The notes below the pieces were generated by a model. That model was not told the DNA's origin and did no database searches. It worked only from the letters and a program-made list of their open reading frames with translations. From positions 1 through 64,000 of the forward strand of contig NZ_JACIJE010000014.1 in assembly GCF_014199195.1 (NCBI RefSeq): 64,000 nucleotides of DNA. The letters run 5' to 3'. Below, piece after piece: positions 8,048-19,703 of the stretch. This DNA is from Neoroseomonas alkaliterrae. Lineage in GTDB: Bacteria > Pseudomonadota > Alphaproteobacteria > Acetobacterales > Acetobacteraceae. The translations under genes and the position numbers were made by a program. Position 1 is the first letter of the stretch. Each line of letters begins with the position of its first letter.

Positions 8048-9121
8048 GTGACTACAACAGCCCTCATCCAAGTCCTAGATGGCGATCGGCAGCTCGAGAG
8101 CCGCGTTTGCCGTCTCCTTCGTCTGCGGGACGGGCGCGCGGCCGCCGTTTGGCGCGGCCTCGCCTTTGCGATCGGCCCCGGCGACACTATCGACATCAGC
8201 GAGTCCGGCGTGCCGCCGGCCGAATGCTTGCCTGCCGCTGCGCCATCGCCGCATGCCGGGCCAGGGCTGCGGTGGGGACTCGTGGAAGGCGCCGAGGAAG
8301 CCTGGGTGCTCGTCGCCGGTTCGGTCGCAGAGCGCGACGAGATGGCATACCGGCTGCGCGGAGCCGGCCTTGCGGTCCTGCGCAGCGGTGCCTGGCTTGG
8401 CGAACCCACCGACGGGCTGGAGCCCGATTGGTTTGTCCGCATCGCGCGGCCGGCGGAAAGCCGATCTCTCGCCGCGGCGCTCGAGGCCATCCTCGGCCCG
8501 CGCGCGGCCGCGCCGCCGGCCGCCGGCGAGGCGACGGAGGATCTGCGCCGGCGGCTCGTGAAGAGCGAACTGGAACGGGCCCGCATGGAAGCCGCGGCGC
8601 TCGGGGCGGAAGTCGAGCGCCTCAAGACCGACGCCGCAAACGCCACCGCGCTGGCCGACCGCGTCGCCAGACTCGAAGCCGACCTCGCGCGTGCCGAGGA
8701 GCAGCTTGTGCATCGACAGCCGGCCACGACACCGTCCGTGGAGGCGTCGCCGACCATTCAACCTGCTCCCCGGCTTGCACGTCGCATCCAGGAGGAGGTT
8801 GCCACCGTGCTGCAGGCCCTGCTGCCGGGCGTCCGCCTGCTGCGCGACAGCCTGACGGTCGCGAGCGTTGAGTTCCGCGACCGCAGCGGCTTCTACCGCG
8901 CACTGCGCGAACTGACGGAGGGCGGACCGCGTCTGCCTCCCGCTTGGAAGAAGGTGCGCGCCGCGGAAGAATGGTGGGAGCGCCACGTCAGCACCGGCGA
9001 GGACGACTCGGGCCGCGCCTATGCGCGCCCGGCTCCGTGCGGCGCGGGCTGGGACGTACTGCTGTCTGACAAGGGCAGTCAGGATCGGGACATGATCTGG
9101 CTGCGAAAAGCCGACCGTTGA
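8048..9121 (+). CDS. Unrecognised coiled-coil protein divergent from the Zorya operon
   Basis: A 357-aa protein I do not recognise. Residues 1-150 look like an alpha/beta domain (GLAFAIGPGDTIDISESGVP; AWVLVAGSVAERDEMAYRL). About 163-222 is a charged coiled coil. About 242-357 is a compact C-terminal domain rich in aromatic residues, ending GWDVLLSDKGSQDRDMIWLR. There is no signal peptide, transmembrane helix or nucleotide-binding motif. The GTG at 8048 is a choice: the frame stays open far upstream, but that overlaps zorA antisense. Its place head-to-head with zorA and inside the island suggests a Zorya accessory, regulator or independent defence gene. That is inference from position only. 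Confidence 0.7.
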   Translation: MTTTALIQVLDGDRQLESRVCRLLRLRDGRAAAVWRGLAFAIGPGDTIDISESGVPPAECLPAAAPSPHAGPGLRWGLVEGAEEAWVLVAGSVAERDEMAYRLRGAGLAVLRSGAWLGEPTDGLEPDWFVRIARPAESRSLAAALEAILGPRAAAPPAAGEATEDLRRRLVKSELERARMEAAALGAEVERLKTDAANATALADRVARLEADLARAEEQLVHRQPATTPSVEASPTIQPAPRLARRIQEEVATVLQALLPGVRLLRDSLTVASVEFRDRSGFYRALRELTEGGPRLPPAWKKVRAAEEWWERHVSTGEDDSGRAYARPAPCGAGWDVLLSDKGSQDRDMIWLRKADR

Positions 9122-9387
9122 GGGTGGCGGTAGTCCTGGCGCTTTCAGCTCATGGTAGACGCCACTGGATCTTCGATCGGGATGCTCTGGCACGCCACCC
9201 GCATAGCGCCCCGACCGGCCATCCATCGGACGCCTCGAAAACTCCCGGCCGCTAACTGTTGCGCGTTGATTCGCTGACCTTGGCAGCGGCGGAGGCGAGG
9301 CATGTCGTGACAGGCGAGGTGCTTCGACGCGGAGCAGCGGCTGCGCGGGGTGGTGGAGTTCGAGGCGCCTCCCGTGTCCGCCCACTG

Positions 9388-11217
9388 TCAGCCCACCTCC
9401 TCGCGCAGCATCTCGAGTTCCAGCCAGCGCTCCTCGGCCGCGGCCAGGGCGGCCTGGGCGGCGGCCAGCGCCTCGGTGGCGCGGGCGAAGCCCTGCGGGT
9501 CGCGGGCATAGAAGGCGGTGTCCGCCACCTTCGCCTCCAGCGCGGCGATCTCCGCGCCCAGCGCCTCCATCCGCGCGGGCAGGGTCTTCAACTCGTGCTG
9601 CTCCTTCGCGTTCAGGCCCTTGCGGCGCGCGGGCGGGGCTGCACGCGGCGCGGCGTCTGGCTTCGGCGCGGCAAGCGCCGGCTTCGCCGCGGCGGCCGCG
9701 GCGGCCGCGGCGCGCGCCCGCACGCCATGCCCGCGCTGGGCCACCAAGTCGGAATAGCCGCCGGCATATTCGACCCAGCGCCCCTCCCCCTCCCAGGCGA
9801 TCACGCTCGTCACGGTGCGGTCGAGGAAGTCGCGGTCGTGGCTGACCAGCAGCACGGTGCCGGCATAGTCGGCGACCAGTTCCTGCAGCAGGTCCAGCGT
9901 CTCGAGGTCGAGGTCGTTGGTCGGTTCGTCGAGCACCAGCAGGTTCGAGGGGCGGGCGAAGGCGCGGGCGAGCATCAGCCGCCCCCGCTCCCCGCCCGAG
10001 AGCGCGGAGAGCGGCGTGCGCGCCTGCTCCGGCGTGAACAGGAAGTCCTTCATGTAGCCGATGACGTGGCGCGGCTGGCCGTTCACATGCACCTGGTCGC
10101 CGCGGCCCTCGGTCAGCGCCTCGGCCAGCGTGAGGGAAGGATCGAGGCTCGCGCGCCGCTGGTCGAGGCCGGCCATCTCCAGCCCCGTGCCGAGCCGCAC
10201 CTGCCCCGAATCGGGCGCCAGCACGCCGGTCAGCATGGCGAGCAGCGTCGTCTTGCCCGCCCCGTTCGGCCCGACGATGCCGACCCGGTCCCCGCGCATG
10301 ATGCGCGTCGAGAAGTCCCGCACCACGGACCGCCCGCCATAGGCCTTGGAAATCCCCTCCGCGGCGATGACGAGGCTGCCCGACCCCGCCGCCTCGGCCG
10401 CCTCCATGGCGACCCGGCCGGGGGCGGCGACACGCTCGCGCCGCTTCGCGCGCAGGGCGTGCAGGTTCTCGAGCCGCCGGACATTGCGCTTGCGCCGCGC
10501 GGTCACGCCGTAGCGCAGCCAGTGCTCCTCCCGCACGATCTTGCGCGCGAGCTTCTGCGCGTCCCGCTCCTCCTCCTCCAGCACCTGGTCGCGCCAGGAT
10601 TCGAAATGGGCGAAGCCGCGCTCGAGCCGCCGCGTCGTGCCGCGATCCAGCCAGACCATCGCCCGCGAAAGGCCCTCGAGGAACCGCCGGTCGTGGCTGA
10701 TCAGCACCAGCGCGCCGTTCATGGCGGCGAGTTCCGCCTCCAGCCACTCGATCGCCGGCAGGTCGAGATGGTTGGTCGGCTCGTCGAGCAGCAGGATGTC
10801 CGGGGCGGGTGCGAGGGCGCGGGCGAGTGCGGCGCGCCGCGTCTCCCCGCCCGAGAGCGCGCGCGGCTCCTCCTCGCCCGTCAGGCCGAGCTGTTCCAGC
10901 AGGTAGCGCGCGCGGTGCGGATCATCCGCCGGGCCGGCCCCGGCGCGCACATAGGCCGCGACATCGGCGAAGGCGGATAGATCCGGCTCCTGCTCGAGGT
11001 AGCGCAGCGTCGCGCCCGGCTGGACGAAGCGCGTGCCGCCATCGGGCTCGATCAGGCCCGCGGCGATGCGCAGCAGCGTGGATTTGCCCGACCCGTTGCG
11101 CCCCACAAGGGCGAGCCTCTCGCCGGGCGCGACCGACAGCGAGGCGCCGTCGAGCAGCCGCGTGCTGCCGAAGCCGTGGCGGATGTCGGATAGCAGCAGG
11201 AGGGGCGGGGCGGCCAT
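9388..11217 (-). CDS. uup: ABC-F family ATPase, Uup-like
   Basis: A 609-aa soluble protein with two ABC ATPase domains and no membrane segments. The first has Walker A GRNGSGKS (39-46) and signature LSGGETRR; the second has GPNGAGKT and LSGGERGR. Both have DEPTN Walker B motifs. After the second domain an Ala-rich linker leads to a C-terminal coiled coil (about 530-609), the feature that separates Uup from the other ABC-F proteins. ABC-F proteins act on ribosomes; Uup has also been linked to precise transposon excision. It is transcribed alone and marks the return to core genome beside the Zorya island. Confidence 0.88.
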   Translation of the reverse strand: MAAPPLLLLSDIRHGFGSTRLLDGASLSVAPGERLALVGRNGSGKSTLLRIAAGLIEPDGGTRFVQPGATLRYLEQEPDLSAFADVAAYVRAGAGPADDPHRARYLLEQLGLTGEEEPRALSGGETRRAALARALAPAPDILLLDEPTNHLDLPAIEWLEAELAAMNGALVLISHDRRFLEGLSRAMVWLDRGTTRRLERGFAHFESWRDQVLEEEERDAQKLARKIVREEHWLRYGVTARRKRNVRRLENLHALRAKRRERVAAPGRVAMEAAEAAGSGSLVIAAEGISKAYGGRSVVRDFSTRIMRGDRVGIVGPNGAGKTTLLAMLTGVLAPDSGQVRLGTGLEMAGLDQRRASLDPSLTLAEALTEGRGDQVHVNGQPRHVIGYMKDFLFTPEQARTPLSALSGGERGRLMLARAFARPSNLLVLDEPTNDLDLETLDLLQELVADYAGTVLLVSHDRDFLDRTVTSVIAWEGEGRWVEYAGGYSDLVAQRGHGVRARAAAAAAAAAKPALAAPKPDAAPRAAPPARRKGLNAKEQHELKTLPARMEALGAEIAALEAKVADTAFYARDPQGFARATEALAAAQAALAAAEERWLELEMLREEVG

Positions 11218-11330
11218 GCGCGCCGCACTTGCCGCCGCGGCGCGGCCGCGGTCAAGCGCGCGGGCGCGGGCGGTGGTGCCGTTGTCGCCCCGGCGGCCGC
11301 CCCTTATCCTCGCGGCCAGGCAGGAGCAGG

Positions 11331-11894
11331 ATGCGCGCGATGCCGATCAGCCCCGACAGCCAGGCCGAATCCGCGCGCGAGAAGGCGCGCGCCGGCCTGT
11401 CGCAGCGCCTCGACGCGCTCTCGGCCACCAACATGGGCGACACGCGGCGCGCCTGGCCGTTCCTCTCCGGCTACGAGCGCTTCGAGCAAGTGGTGGTGCT
11501 CGTGGTCGGCGCGCTGGTCTCGGCGCTGATCCTGCTGGCGCTCCTGCATCTTGCCGCGACGGTGGTGGCGCTGGTCGTGCAGAGCCTCGCCGGCGCGTCG
11601 GATTTCGCCATGTTCCAGGCGGTCTTCGGCATGGTGATGACGGTGCTGATCGCGCTCGAGTTCAACCACTCGATCATGGGCGTGCTGAACCGCAAGCGCG
11701 GCATCGTGCAGGTGCGCACGGTGGTGCTGATCGCACTGCTCGCGCTGACGCGCAAGTTCATCGTGCTCGACAGCGCGCAGACCGAGGCCTTCAAGGTGCT
11801 CGCCCTCGGCGCGGCGGTGCTCGCGCTCGGCGTGGTCTATTGGCTGCTGCGCGAGCAGGACAGGCGCGACGCGGCCGAGGAGCGGGGCGGCTGA
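11331..11894 (+). CDS. PsiE-family membrane protein
   Basis: A 187-aa protein with four hydrophobic helices (about 50-72, 85-105, 122-138 and 148-165) and a charged tail, matching phosphate-starvation-inducible PsiE family proteins. Marked features are ALEFNHSIMGVL and a basic RKRGIVQVRTVVLIALLA segment. Its biochemical role is not established. AGGAG at 11322-11326 precedes the ATG at 11331; a second ATG at 11340 is also possible. The HtrA-type protease gene follows after 24 bases in the same direction, so the two may be co-transcribed. Confidence 0.72.
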   Translation: MRAMPISPDSQAESAREKARAGLSQRLDALSATNMGDTRRAWPFLSGYERFEQVVVLVVGALVSALILLALLHLAATVVALVVQSLAGASDFAMFQAVFGMVMTVLIALEFNHSIMGVLNRKRGIVQVRTVVLIALLALTRKFIVLDSAQTEAFKVLALGAAVLALGVVYWLLREQDRRDAAEERGG

Positions 11895-11918
11895 ACCGGC
11901 AGGACGCGGAAGGCGACG

Positions 11919-13046
11919 ATGCAGGACGGACCACGTTTTCTCGCAAGGCTCGCGGCCGTGACGGGCGCCGCGGCGCTGCTCATCATGCTCTGGCAGTCCT
12001 GGCCGCATGTGCAGGCGCAGATCCTCGCCCGCCAGGCCGAGCCGCGCGCCGTCACCCCGCGCGGGGACCTCGCCGAGGACGAGCGCAGCACGGTCGCGCT
12101 GTTCGAGGCGGCGCGCCCGGCGGTGGTCTTCATCGCCACCACCGAGCGCGTCATCAACCCCTGGACGCGCAACCCGCTGCAGGTGCCGCGCGGCACCGGG
12201 ACCGGCTTCGTCTGGGACCGGCTCGGCCACATCGTCACCAACCACCATGTCATCGCCGGTGCCTCCTCGGCCACGGTGCGGCTGGCCGACGGGCGCGCCT
12301 ACAACGCCGCGCTGGTCGGCGCGAGCCCGGCGCACGACCTCGCGGTGCTGCGCATCGGCATCGGCGCCTTCCGCCCCGAACCGCTGCCCATCGGCACCAG
12401 CCACGATCTGCGCGTCGGGCAGAAGGTCTTCGCCATCGGCAATCCCTTCGGCCTCGACTGGACGCTGACCACCGGCATCGTCTCCGCCCTCAACCGCGAA
12501 CTGCCGGGGGAGGCGGGGGCGGTGATGGAGGGGCTGATCCAGACCGATGCCGCCATCAACCCCGGCAACTCGGGCGGGCCGCTGCTCGATTCCGCGGGGC
12601 GGGTGATCGGGGTCAACACCGCCATCTTCTCCCCCTCCGGCGCCTATGCCGGCATCGGCTTCGCGGTGCCGGTGGACACGGTGAACCGGGTGGTGCCGCG
12701 GCTGATCGCGGCCGGGCGCTATCTCCGCCCCACGCTCGGCGTGCGCGTCGAGCAGCAGATCAACGCCGCGCTCGCCGCGCGGCTCGGCATCGAGGGCGTG
12801 TTCGTGCTCGATGTGGAACCTGGCTCGGCGGCGGAGAAGGCCGGCATCCGCCCGGGCCGGCTGACGCGCGAGGGCGGCTTCGCGCCGGGCGACGTGATCC
12901 TCGCCCTCGGCGGGCGGCCCCTGCGCGGCGTGCCCGACCTGCTCGCCGCGCTCGATCGGCTGGAGCCGGGGGCGGAGGTGACGCTCACCCTTCTGCGCGA
13001 GGGGCGGCGGATCGAGCTGCCGGTGGTGCTCGACGCCGGGCGCTGA
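11919..13046 (+). CDS. HtrA/DegP-type periplasmic serine protease with one PDZ domain
   Basis: A 375-aa S1C-family protease. An N-terminal hydrophobic segment (about 12-28) acts as signal or anchor. The chymotrypsin-like domain carries the full triad: His110 in TNHHVI, Asp140 in AHDLAVL and Ser218 in GNSGGPL. A single PDZ domain (about 270-365) follows, so the layout is closer to DegS or short HtrA proteins than to two-PDZ DegP. It would act in envelope protein quality control. GGAAGG lies 6 bases before the ATG. It converges on purA with a 37-base gap. Confidence 0.88.
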   Translation: MQDGPRFLARLAAVTGAAALLIMLWQSWPHVQAQILARQAEPRAVTPRGDLAEDERSTVALFEAARPAVVFIATTERVINPWTRNPLQVPRGTGTGFVWDRLGHIVTNHHVIAGASSATVRLADGRAYNAALVGASPAHDLAVLRIGIGAFRPEPLPIGTSHDLRVGQKVFAIGNPFGLDWTLTTGIVSALNRELPGEAGAVMEGLIQTDAAINPGNSGGPLLDSAGRVIGVNTAIFSPSGAYAGIGFAVPVDTVNRVVPRLIAAGRYLRPTLGVRVEQQINAALAARLGIEGVFVLDVEPGSAAEKAGIRPGRLTREGGFAPGDVILALGGRPLRGVPDLLAALDRLEPGAEVTLTLLREGRRIELPVVLDAGR

Positions 13047-13083
13047 CGGGCGCCCCGTCCGGCCGGCGCGATGCGCCGTTGCG

Positions 13084-14373
<1,290 letters not shown>

Positions 14374-14378
14374 GGCAT

Positions 14379-15518
14379 TCAGTCCTTTGCCGGGATCGGG
14401 ACGGGCCGGCCGTCCCGCAGTTCATGGGTGCAGCGCAGGCGCTGCGGCGTGTCCCCGGGCGCGAGCGCCGCGACGGTCGCATAGCCCTCGGCGCGGAAGC
14501 GCGCGCCGTCCACGCCGGGGGGCAGGAACAGGCGCGGGCGCGGCGTGGCCGGCGGGGCGGCGCGCAGCACGGCGTCGGGGTAGAGCGTCATGCCGGTCGC
14601 CGGCTCGTCGTTCTGCGAGACGTAGCGCCCGCCGCGCGCGAGCTCGCCCGCCATGCCCGGGCCGTAGAGGGTGAAGGCGACGCCGGTGTGGTAGCGGAAG
14701 CCGCGGAACTCCACCGGATCGAGGGTGATCCGCAGGCCCGGCGCGCGGGCGCGGATGGCGCCGAGCACCGAGGCCGCGTTCACCGCGATGGCCTCGGCGG
14801 CGGGCGGCAGCTCGGCGGCGTCCAGCGCGGCGAGCGCGCCATCGGCCGGCCCCGCCGCGGCCATCAGCGCGGGCAGCACGGCGAGCGCCGGTCCCTGCCC
14901 CTGCACCAGCGCGGCCACCGCGGCGCTGTCCTTGCGGTCGAGCGCACGGGCGAGGCGATGGCGCAGCGCGCCCTCCGCCCCCGCCACATCGAGCAGCGCC
15001 GGCACCATGGTGGGCAGCGTGACATCGAGGCTGACGGCCGAGACGCCGACGGCCGCGAGCGCCTCGACCGCGACGATCGCGACCTCGGCATCGGCTTCCG
15101 GCGCGGCGCCGCCGATCAGCTCGACGCCGGCCTGCGGCAATTGCCGCGAGGGCGCGAGCTGGGTGCCGCGCACGCGCAGCACCTGCCCCGCGTAGCAGAG
15201 GCGCAGCGGCCGCGGCAGCGCGCCGAGCCGCGTCGCCGCGATGCGCGCGACCTGCGGCGTGGTGTCCGCCCGCAGGCCCATCATGCGCTGGCTCACCGGG
15301 TCCATCAGGCGGAAGGTCTGTTCCGCGACAGCGGCACCGGAGCCGGCCAGCAGGCTGTCCTCGAACTCGAGCAGCGGCGGCTTGACGCGCTCGTAGCCGT
15401 GGGAGGCGAAAACGGCCATCATCGCCTCGACGAGCGCGGCCTCCCGCTCGGCCTCGGGCGGCAGCAGGTCGGCGAGGCCCGCGGGCAGCAAGGCGGGGTT
15501 GGGCAGGTCGTCGGTCAT
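14379..15518 (-). CDS. hisZ: ATP phosphoribosyltransferase regulatory subunit
   Basis: A 379-aa paralogue of histidyl-tRNA synthetase that lacks tRNA charging and forms a complex with short-form HisG, activating the first step of histidine synthesis. The catalytic-fold segments [19 protein letters not shown] and GGRYVSQND are visible, while the anticodon-binding domain of true HisRS is absent. The C-terminal part is short. It immediately precedes purA. hisG is not in the window. Confidence 0.9.
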   Translation of the reverse strand: MTDDLPNPALLPAGLADLLPPEAEREAALVEAMMAVFASHGYERVKPPLLEFEDSLLAGSGAAVAEQTFRLMDPVSQRMMGLRADTTPQVARIAATRLGALPRPLRLCYAGQVLRVRGTQLAPSRQLPQAGVELIGGAAPEADAEVAIVAVEALAAVGVSAVSLDVTLPTMVPALLDVAGAEGALRHRLARALDRKDSAAVAALVQGQGPALAVLPALMAAAGPADGALAALDAAELPPAAEAIAVNAASVLGAIRARAPGLRITLDPVEFRGFRYHTGVAFTLYGPGMAGELARGGRYVSQNDEPATGMTLYPDAVLRAAPPATPRPRLFLPPGVDGARFRAEGYATVAALAPGDTPQRLRCTHELRDGRPVPIPAKD

Positions 15519-15569
15519 CTCAGGCGGGAGGGTGTGGCAGGGCGCATCCCGCGGGGCAAGCCCCGGGGC

Positions 15570-16508
15570 TCAGGGCGCCCCGGCCGCGGCGAGCAGGTCC
15601 CGAACCGGCTTCGACAGCGTGCGCATCCGCAGGAGCGTGGCGCCGTCCAGCGCGCTGAGCGCAAGGCCGCGGGCGGCGATGCGGCGATCCGCCTCCTCCG
15701 GCGTCAGGCCGGCGGGATCGGGGGCGTCGGCGGCGAGGATGAAGCCCCATTCCGACCAGAAGGAGGGGATCATCGCCGAATAGGACATCACATGCGCGAA
15801 GGCCGGACGAAGGTTGCGCCGCACCACCGCGTGGTCCTCGACGCCGTTGGGGTTGAGTTCCATCGCCTGCACCGCGAGCACCCCGCCCGGCGCGAGCAGG
15901 CGCTTCACCTCGGCGAAGAAGGCTTCCGAGAACAGCGCCTCGGACGGCCCGTCCTCGAAGGCGTCCACGAGGTCGAGGACGATCACGTCGAAGCGTTCGT
16001 TGCAGGCGGCGACGTAGTCGAGGCCATCGGCGATCACGAGTTCGAGCCGCGGGTCGTCGAGCGCGCCGCGGTGCCATTCGGGCAGGTGCTGCCGGCAGAT
16101 CGCGATCAGCTCGGCGTCGAGATCCACCATCACCACGCGGGAGACGGAGGGGTGCTTCAGCGCCTCGCGCGCCGTCGCCCCCTCCCCGCCGCCGACGATC
16201 AGCACCGACCGCGGCGCGGGGTGGAGCAGCATGGCAGGCTGGACCAGCGCCTCGTGGTAGATCGCCTCGTCCTCCTCGGCCGATTGCAGATGGCCGTCGA
16301 GGACGAGGATCTTGCCGTATTCCACCGTCTCGAGGATGCGGACCTCCTGCTCGGCGGTCTCGGTCTCGAGGATGGCGCGGGTCACCTCGTACCAATGGCC
16401 CTCGGGCCAGGAGGCGTCCTCCTCGAAGATCGCGCGGGGGCTGACGCGGCGGGGGTTGTGGGTCCAGTTGGCCGGGTCGGGGCGGGCGGCGGTGCGGCTG
16501 CCGGTCAC
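15570..16508 (-). CDS. speE: Polyamine aminopropyltransferase (spermidine synthase)
   Basis: A 312-aa enzyme that moves the aminopropyl group of decarboxylated S-adenosylmethionine to putrescine. Visible features are the Rossmann motif VGGGEGATAREALKH, the acidic end of strand two in VVMVDLDAEL, and DLVDAFEDGPSEALF in the place of the catalytic Asp loop. The open frame reaches 16733, but the conserved part begins near SPRAIFEEDASWPEGHW. A GTG at 16508 with AGGG eight bases before it is the best start. It is separated from hisZ by 51 bases. Confidence 0.85.
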   Translation of the reverse strand: MTGSRTAARPDPANWTHNPRRVSPRAIFEEDASWPEGHWYEVTRAILETETAEQEVRILETVEYGKILVLDGHLQSAEEDEAIYHEALVQPAMLLHPAPRSVLIVGGGEGATAREALKHPSVSRVVMVDLDAELIAICRQHLPEWHRGALDDPRLELVIADGLDYVAACNERFDVIVLDLVDAFEDGPSEALFSEAFFAEVKRLLAPGGVLAVQAMELNPNGVEDHAVVRRNLRPAFAHVMSYSAMIPSFWSEWGFILAADAPDPAGLTPEEADRRIAARGLALSALDGATLLRMRTLSKPVRDLLAAAGAP

Positions 16509-16650
16509 GCCCGCGGCCCTGCCACCATCATGCCGCAAGGCCGCCGCGTCTTGGCCCGGACGCCGGGCGACATATCCGCTCGTGCATTCACCATCGGTCA
16601 ATAATCCCGCACCCATCCTCGGCGCACGCCACCACCGGGGAGAGCGTGCC

Positions 16651-16800
16651 ATGCGCGAAGCCAGCCGCGCCATGCCTGTCGAACTCCCGGCGCGGGAGGA
16701 GGACGACCCCGCGCGGGGCTTCGCCAACGGCATCCTGCTCTCGCTGCCGCTCTGGGGGCTGATCGGCGTCGCGGCCTGGGCCTTGTTCCAGGCCGGCTGA
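16651..16800 (+). CDS. Small single-pass membrane protein (49 aa)
   Basis: A short gene read against its neighbours. A strong GGGGAGAG Shine-Dalgarno lies 7 bases before the ATG at 16651. The product has a charged N-terminus (PVELPAREEDDPARGFANG) and one C-terminal hydrophobic helix, ILLSLPLWGLIGVAAWALF, ending AG. It has no recognised family. It lies between the divergent speE and the convergent serA and is followed by a GC hairpin. The ribosome site and the clean helix support translation; function is unknown. Confidence 0.55.
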   Translation: MREASRAMPVELPAREEDDPARGFANGILLSLPLWGLIGVAAWALFQAG

Positions 16801-16811
16801 CGCCTGGGGTT

Positions 16812-16830
16812 CCGGGCGGCCGCCGCCCGG
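16812..16830. terminator. GC-rich hairpin between convergent genes
   Basis: An 8-bp perfect stem CCGGGCGG/CCGCCCGG with a 3-base loop lies between the ends of the 49-aa gene and serA. There is no T-run, so termination in either direction is plausible but not certain. Confidence 0.4.
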
Positions 16831-16838
16831 TCCCGCGA

Positions 16839-18437
16839 TCAGAAGGCGAGCGGCGTTGCCTGCACCACCAGCGGCAGGCGGCGCACCCCGGCCAGCACCT
16901 CCTCCGGGATCGGCCCGTCGAGGCCGACGAGGCAGATCGCATCCCCGCCCGGCGCCGCCCGGCCCAGATGGAAGGTCGCGATGTTGATCCCGGCCTCGGC
17001 CAGCGCCATGCCGAAGCGGCCGATGAAGCCCGGCTTGTCCTGGTTGGTCACGTAGAGCATGTGCGGGGCGAAATCGGCCTCCACCGCGATGCCCTTGATC
17101 TCCACGAGGCGCGGGCGGTTCTCGGCGAGCAGCGTGCCGGCGATGGACTTCTCGTAGCGGTCGGTCGTCACGGTCAGGCGCACGAGCGTCTGGTACTCGC
17201 CGCTGCGCTCGACTGTCGTCTCGGCCACCTCGATGCCGCGCTGCTTCGCCAGCACCGGGGCGTTGACCATGTTCACCGCGCCCATCAGCGGCGTCAGCAC
17301 GCCGGCGAGCGCGGCGGCGGTCAGCGGCCGGTGGTTCAGCTCCGCCGCATGGCCTTCGTATTCGACGCGGATGGCCTTGATCGCACCGTCCTGCGCGGCG
17401 GTGAGCTGCCCGGCCATGCCGCCGATCAGCCGCACCAGTTCCATGTAGGGCTTGAGGCGCGGCGCCTCCTCCGCCGTGACCGAGGGCATGTTGATGGCAT
17501 TGGAGACGGCGCCGGTGAGCAGGAAGTCGGCCATCTGGTCGGCGACCTGCAGGGCGACGTTCTCCTGCGCCTCGGCCGTCGCAGCACCGAGATGCGGGGT
17601 GCAGACGACGTTCTCCAGCGTGAAGAGCGGGCTGTCGGTGGCCGGTTCCGTCTCGAACACGTCGAGCGCCGCGCCGGCCAGGTGCCCTGACTTCAGCGCG
17701 TCATACAGCGCCGCCTCGTCCACGAGGCCGCCGCGCGCGCAGTTGATCAGCCGCGCGCCGGGCTTCATGCGCGCGATGGCCTCGCGCGAGAGGATGTTCT
17801 TCGTCTGCTCCGTCAGCGGGGTGTGCAGCGTCACGAAATCCGCGCGATGCAGCAGGTCGTGGAGTTCCACCTTCTCCACGCCGAGATCGAGCGCGCGCTT
17901 CTCCGACAGGAAGGGGTCGAAGGCGATCACCTTCATCTTCAGCCCGATGGCGCGGTCGGCCACGATCGAGCCGATATTGCCGCAGCCGATCAGGCCGAGC
18001 GTCTTGCCGAACAGCTCGACGCCCATGAAGCGGTTCTTCTCCCACTTGCCCGCCTTGGTGGAGGCGCTCGCCTCCGGGATCTGGCGGGCGAGGGCGAACA
18101 TCATGGCGATGGCGTGCTCGGCCGTGGTGATGGCGTTGCCGAAGGGCGTGTTCATCACGACGATGCCGCGCGCGGTCGCGCTGGTGACATCGACATTGTC
18201 CACGCCGATCCCGGCGCGGCCCACGACCTTGAGGTTCGGCGCGGCCTCCATCAGCTCGCGCGTGACCTTGGTGGCGGAACGCACCGCGAGGCCGTCATAG
18301 GCCCCGATGATCTCGCGCAGTTCGGCGGGCTTGAGGCCCGGCCTGAAGTCCACCTCGATGCCGCGGTCCTTGAAGATCTGGACGGCGGCGGGCGAGAGCT
18401 TGTCGGAAATCAGGACCTTCGGCGTCTTGGTCAGCAT
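16839..18437 (-). CDS. serA: D-3-phosphoglycerate dehydrogenase
   Basis: A 532-aa enzyme of the long (type I) form, catalysing NAD-dependent oxidation of 3-phosphoglycerate, the first step of serine synthesis. The NAD-binding motif GLIGCGNIGSIVADRA and the substrate segment NCARGGLVDEAALYDAL are visible, followed by an intervening domain and a C-terminal ACT domain (about 455-532, VTNQDKPGFIGRFG), the likely serine-sensing part. It starts 3 bases after the serC stop, so the two genes form a serC-serA operon. Confidence 0.95.
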   Translation of the reverse strand: MLTKTPKVLISDKLSPAAVQIFKDRGIEVDFRPGLKPAELREIIGAYDGLAVRSATKVTRELMEAAPNLKVVGRAGIGVDNVDVTSATARGIVVMNTPFGNAITTAEHAIAMMFALARQIPEASASTKAGKWEKNRFMGVELFGKTLGLIGCGNIGSIVADRAIGLKMKVIAFDPFLSEKRALDLGVEKVELHDLLHRADFVTLHTPLTEQTKNILSREAIARMKPGARLINCARGGLVDEAALYDALKSGHLAGAALDVFETEPATDSPLFTLENVVCTPHLGAATAEAQENVALQVADQMADFLLTGAVSNAINMPSVTAEEAPRLKPYMELVRLIGGMAGQLTAAQDGAIKAIRVEYEGHAAELNHRPLTAAALAGVLTPLMGAVNMVNAPVLAKQRGIEVAETTVERSGEYQTLVRLTVTTDRYEKSIAGTLLAENRPRLVEIKGIAVEADFAPHMLYVTNQDKPGFIGRFGMALAEAGINIATFHLGRAAPGGDAICLVGLDGPIPEEVLAGVRRLPLVVQATPLAF

Positions 18438-18440
18438 CGC

Positions 18441-19619
<1,179 letters not shown>

Positions 19620-19703
19620 GCGTGTGCTCCCTTCCAGAAGCGGATGCGCCCCGGTGGGGGGGCGTGGCCCGGGCGGAGGGTTACGCCGCGAGGCCCCGGA
19701 TGA

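Noticed and set aside
8075..10747. 890-codon open frame on the minus strand
   Set aside because: Low-complexity shadow of uup and the 8048 gene caused by high GC; it has no ribosome site or family features.
19620..19703. Possible serC-type leader RNA upstream of serC
   Set aside because: GC-rich pairing is possible but I could not match the known motif, so it is not listed.
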